This document shows, in pieces, positions 6,166 through 7,830 of a DNA stretch of 7,830 nt. The stretch comes from Chloroflexota bacterium (GTDB lineage Bacteria > Chloroflexota > Limnocylindria > Limnocylindrales > CSP1-4), in contig JACQEF010000004.1 of the NCBI GenBank assembly GCA_016200745.1, forward strand, positions 1-7,830. The letters run 5' to 3'. The notes under the pieces are model-generated. The model was not told the origin of the DNA. It worked only from the letters and a program-made list of their open reading frames with translations, and ran no database searches. Both the position numbers and the translations under genes were made by a program. How positions within the stretch are numbered: the stretch's first letter is position 1; every line of letters starts with the position of its first letter.

Positions 6166-7830
6166 ATGACCATGACCAAGGGCGACCCGGCCATCCCACC
6201 ACGTTCCATCGGCCTGACCACGGCCGCGCCGGAGCGCCGCAGCCACGTGCCCAACGACGGCTCGTCGGAGGCCGCCGCGGTCGAGCGCGCCCGCAAGGAG
6301 ATGCTCCACGAGGGCCGTGAGCTGCGGCGCACGCGCATCGGGGCGGACGTGCTGTGCGAGGCGCTCCTGCGGCAGGGCGTGGACGTCTTCTTCAGCTACC
6401 CCGGTGGCGTGATCCTGCCCTTGTACGACGTCCTTGGCGACTACCCCGATCTACGCCACGTGCTCGTTCGGCACGAGCAGGGCGGGGCCCACGCGGCCGA
6501 CGGCTATGCGCGGGTGACCGGCCGGGTCGGCGTCTGCATGGGCACCTCGGGGCCCGGGGCGACCAACCTGGTGACCGGGATCGGGACGGCGCTCCTCGAC
6601 TCGGTGCCGATGGTCGCGATCACCGGCAACGTGCCGAGCGCGCTGATCGGCAAGGACGCCTTCCAGGAGATCGACATCAACGGCATCACGCTGCCGATGA
6701 CCAAGCACAACTACCTGGTCCGCGACGCGAACGAGCTGCCGCGGGTGGTGGCCGAGGCCTTCCACATCGCCCGGTCCGGGCGCCCGGGCCCGGTCCACAT
6801 CGATATCACCAAGGACGCCCTCCAGCAGGAGACGCAGGCCGACCATCCGACCGAGGACGAGGTCATCGCGGGGCTGCCCGGCTTCCGGCCCAACGTCGAC
6901 GGGCACGGCCGTCAGCTCAAGCTCGCGGCGGCCGAGATCGCGGCGGCCAGGCGGCCCGTGATCCTGGCCGGGCACGGCGTGCTGCACGCCCGGGCGTGGG
7001 ACGAGCTGCGCGCCTTCGCCGACAAGGCGCAGATCCCGGTGGCCTGGACGCTGCTCGGGATCGGGGTCATGGACGAGACCCATCCGCTGGCCTACGGCTA
7101 CATGGGGATGCACGGCTGGAAGCACGTCAACCGCGCGATCCAGAGCGCCGACCTGCTGTTCGCCATCGGCATGCGCTTCGACGACCGGGTGACCGGCAAC
7201 GTGCGGACCTACGCGCCGTACGCCCGGATCATCCACGTCGACATCGACCCGGCGGAGATCGGCAAGAACGTGGCCGTGGAAGTCCCGATCGTGGGCGACG
7301 CGGGGCGCGTGCTGCGGGCCCTGACCCCCATGGTCGCCGCGGTCGACCCCGCGATCCGGGCCGACTACTTCGCGCAGCTGGCGGAGTGGAAGGCGGACTC
7401 GCTGGCGTCGAGCTGGCACGGCTCGGGCGCCTGGCGCGACGGACTCCTGTCGGCCGACTACGTGATCGAGCGGATCGGCGACCTGACGTCGCACGAAGCG
7501 ACCTACGTCGCCGACGTCGGCCAGAACCAGATGTGGCTCGCGCGCTACGCCGGGTTCCGCCACCCGAACACGCACGTCAGCTCGGGTGGCCTCGGGACGA
7601 TGGGCTTCTCCGTGCCGGCGGCGATGGGCGCGGCGCTCGGCTGCCCGGAGCGCGAGACCTGGGCGATCACCGGCGACGGCGGCTTCCAGATGACCTCGCA
7701 GGAGCTGATGACCCTGGTCGCCGACCACATCCCGGTCAAGATGGCGCTCCTCGACAACAAGAAGCTCGGGATGCTCCGCCAGTGGCAGGAGTTCATCTAT
7801 GCCGGGAACTACCACTCGTCGAACCTGCCC
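6166..7830 (+). CDS. ilvB: Acetolactate synthase (acetohydroxyacid synthase) large subunit, incomplete at the right edge
   Basis: The enzyme uses thiamine diphosphate to condense pyruvate with pyruvate or 2-ketobutyrate, the first shared step of valine, leucine and isoleucine synthesis. The frame is open from 6166 to the window end, giving 555 residues; some 50-60 C-terminal residues are probably missing. In order there are a ThDP pyrimidine-binding domain (about 57-225) with catalytic Glu104 (RHEQGGAHAADGYAR) and GTSGPGATNLVTGI; a central FAD-type domain (about 250-390) with MRFDDRVTG; and a ThDP pyrophosphate-binding domain from about 430 with GDGGFQM (503-509) and the metal-site Asn531 before LGMLRQWQ. 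FQEIDINGITLPMTKHNYLV at 166-185 is typical of this enzyme rather than other ThDP enzymes. The first 55 residues are an unusual polar extension without recognisable targeting features. Two usually constant positions differ: GNV (154-156) where GQV is usual, and DN (530-531) where NN is usual. An ilvN regulatory subunit probably follows beyond the window. Confidence 0.96.
   Translation, partial: MTMTKGDPAIPPRSIGLTTAAPERRSHVPNDGSSEAAAVERARKEMLHEGRELRRTRIGADVLCEALLRQGVDVFFSYPGGVILPLYDVLGDYPDLRHVLVRHEQGGAHAADGYARVTGRVGVCMGTSGPGATNLVTGIGTALLDSVPMVAITGNVPSALIGKDAFQEIDINGITLPMTKHNYLVRDANELPRVVAEAFHIARSGRPGPVHIDITKDALQQETQADHPTEDEVIAGLPGFRPNVDGHGRQLKLAAAEIAAARRPVILAGHGVLHARAWDELRAFADKAQIPVAWTLLGIGVMDETHPLAYGYMGMHGWKHVNRAIQSADLLFAIGMRFDDRVTGNVRTYAPYARIIHVDIDPAEIGKNVAVEVPIVGDAGRVLRALTPMVAAVDPAIRADYFAQLAEWKADSLASSWHGSGAWRDGLLSADYVIERIGDLTSHEATYVADVGQNQMWLARYAGFRHPNTHVSSGGLGTMGFSVPAAMGAALGCPERETWAITGDGGFQMTSQELMTLVADHIPVKMALLDNKKLGMLRQWQEFIYAGNYHSSNLP

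Noticed and set aside
6451..7815. A 454-codon minus-strand frame opposite ilvB
   Set aside because: It is antisense to clear acetolactate synthase and is extremely rich in Asp, Val, Arg, Gly and His without any motif.

Overview
The window is very GC-rich chromosomal DNA from a bacterium with actinobacterial or chloroflexotal character. Third codon positions are almost all G or C, GTG starts are common, several genes lack a strong Shine-Dalgarno site, and a MarP-type membrane protease is present. A member of Chloroflexota (Limnocylindria-like soil or freshwater lineage) or a deep Actinomycetota lineage is the best guess. This rests on general protein style, not on a marker gene.

Layout. Positions 1-81 hold no gene I can support. 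From 3934 down to 82, four genes lie on the minus strand: leuC (isopropylmalate isomerase large subunit), leuD (small subunit, visibly damaged), a small lipoprotein of unknown function, and a MarP/Rv3671c-like periplasmic serine protease anchored by four membrane helices. leuC and leuD are one base apart and must be co-transcribed. The last two may continue the same operon. From 4148 to 5758 the plus strand carries a membrane-bound GGDEF-EAL protein for cyclic di-GMP turnover. The 213-base gap between leuC and this gene contains two overlapping divergent promoters that share one TATA core.

To the right, a good promoter (5769-5796) drives a leader region: a 69-codon ORF rich in leucine and valine, then a strong intrinsic terminator (6081-6113), then the acetolactate synthase large subunit gene ilvB (6166 to the window edge, incomplete). 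I see no second promoter between terminator and ilvB. Expression of ilvB therefore appears to need read-through, and a translation-coupled branched-chain amino acid attenuator is the most attractive reading.

Together the genes form a branched-chain amino acid locus (ilvB for the shared first step, leuCD for the leucine branch) interrupted by a signalling gene and followed by two envelope genes. The two strongest points for follow-up are the lesion in leuD, a frameshift plus loss of about 30 internal residues, and the putative leader attenuator of ilvB. No mobile element, CRISPR array, tRNA or rRNA was seen.
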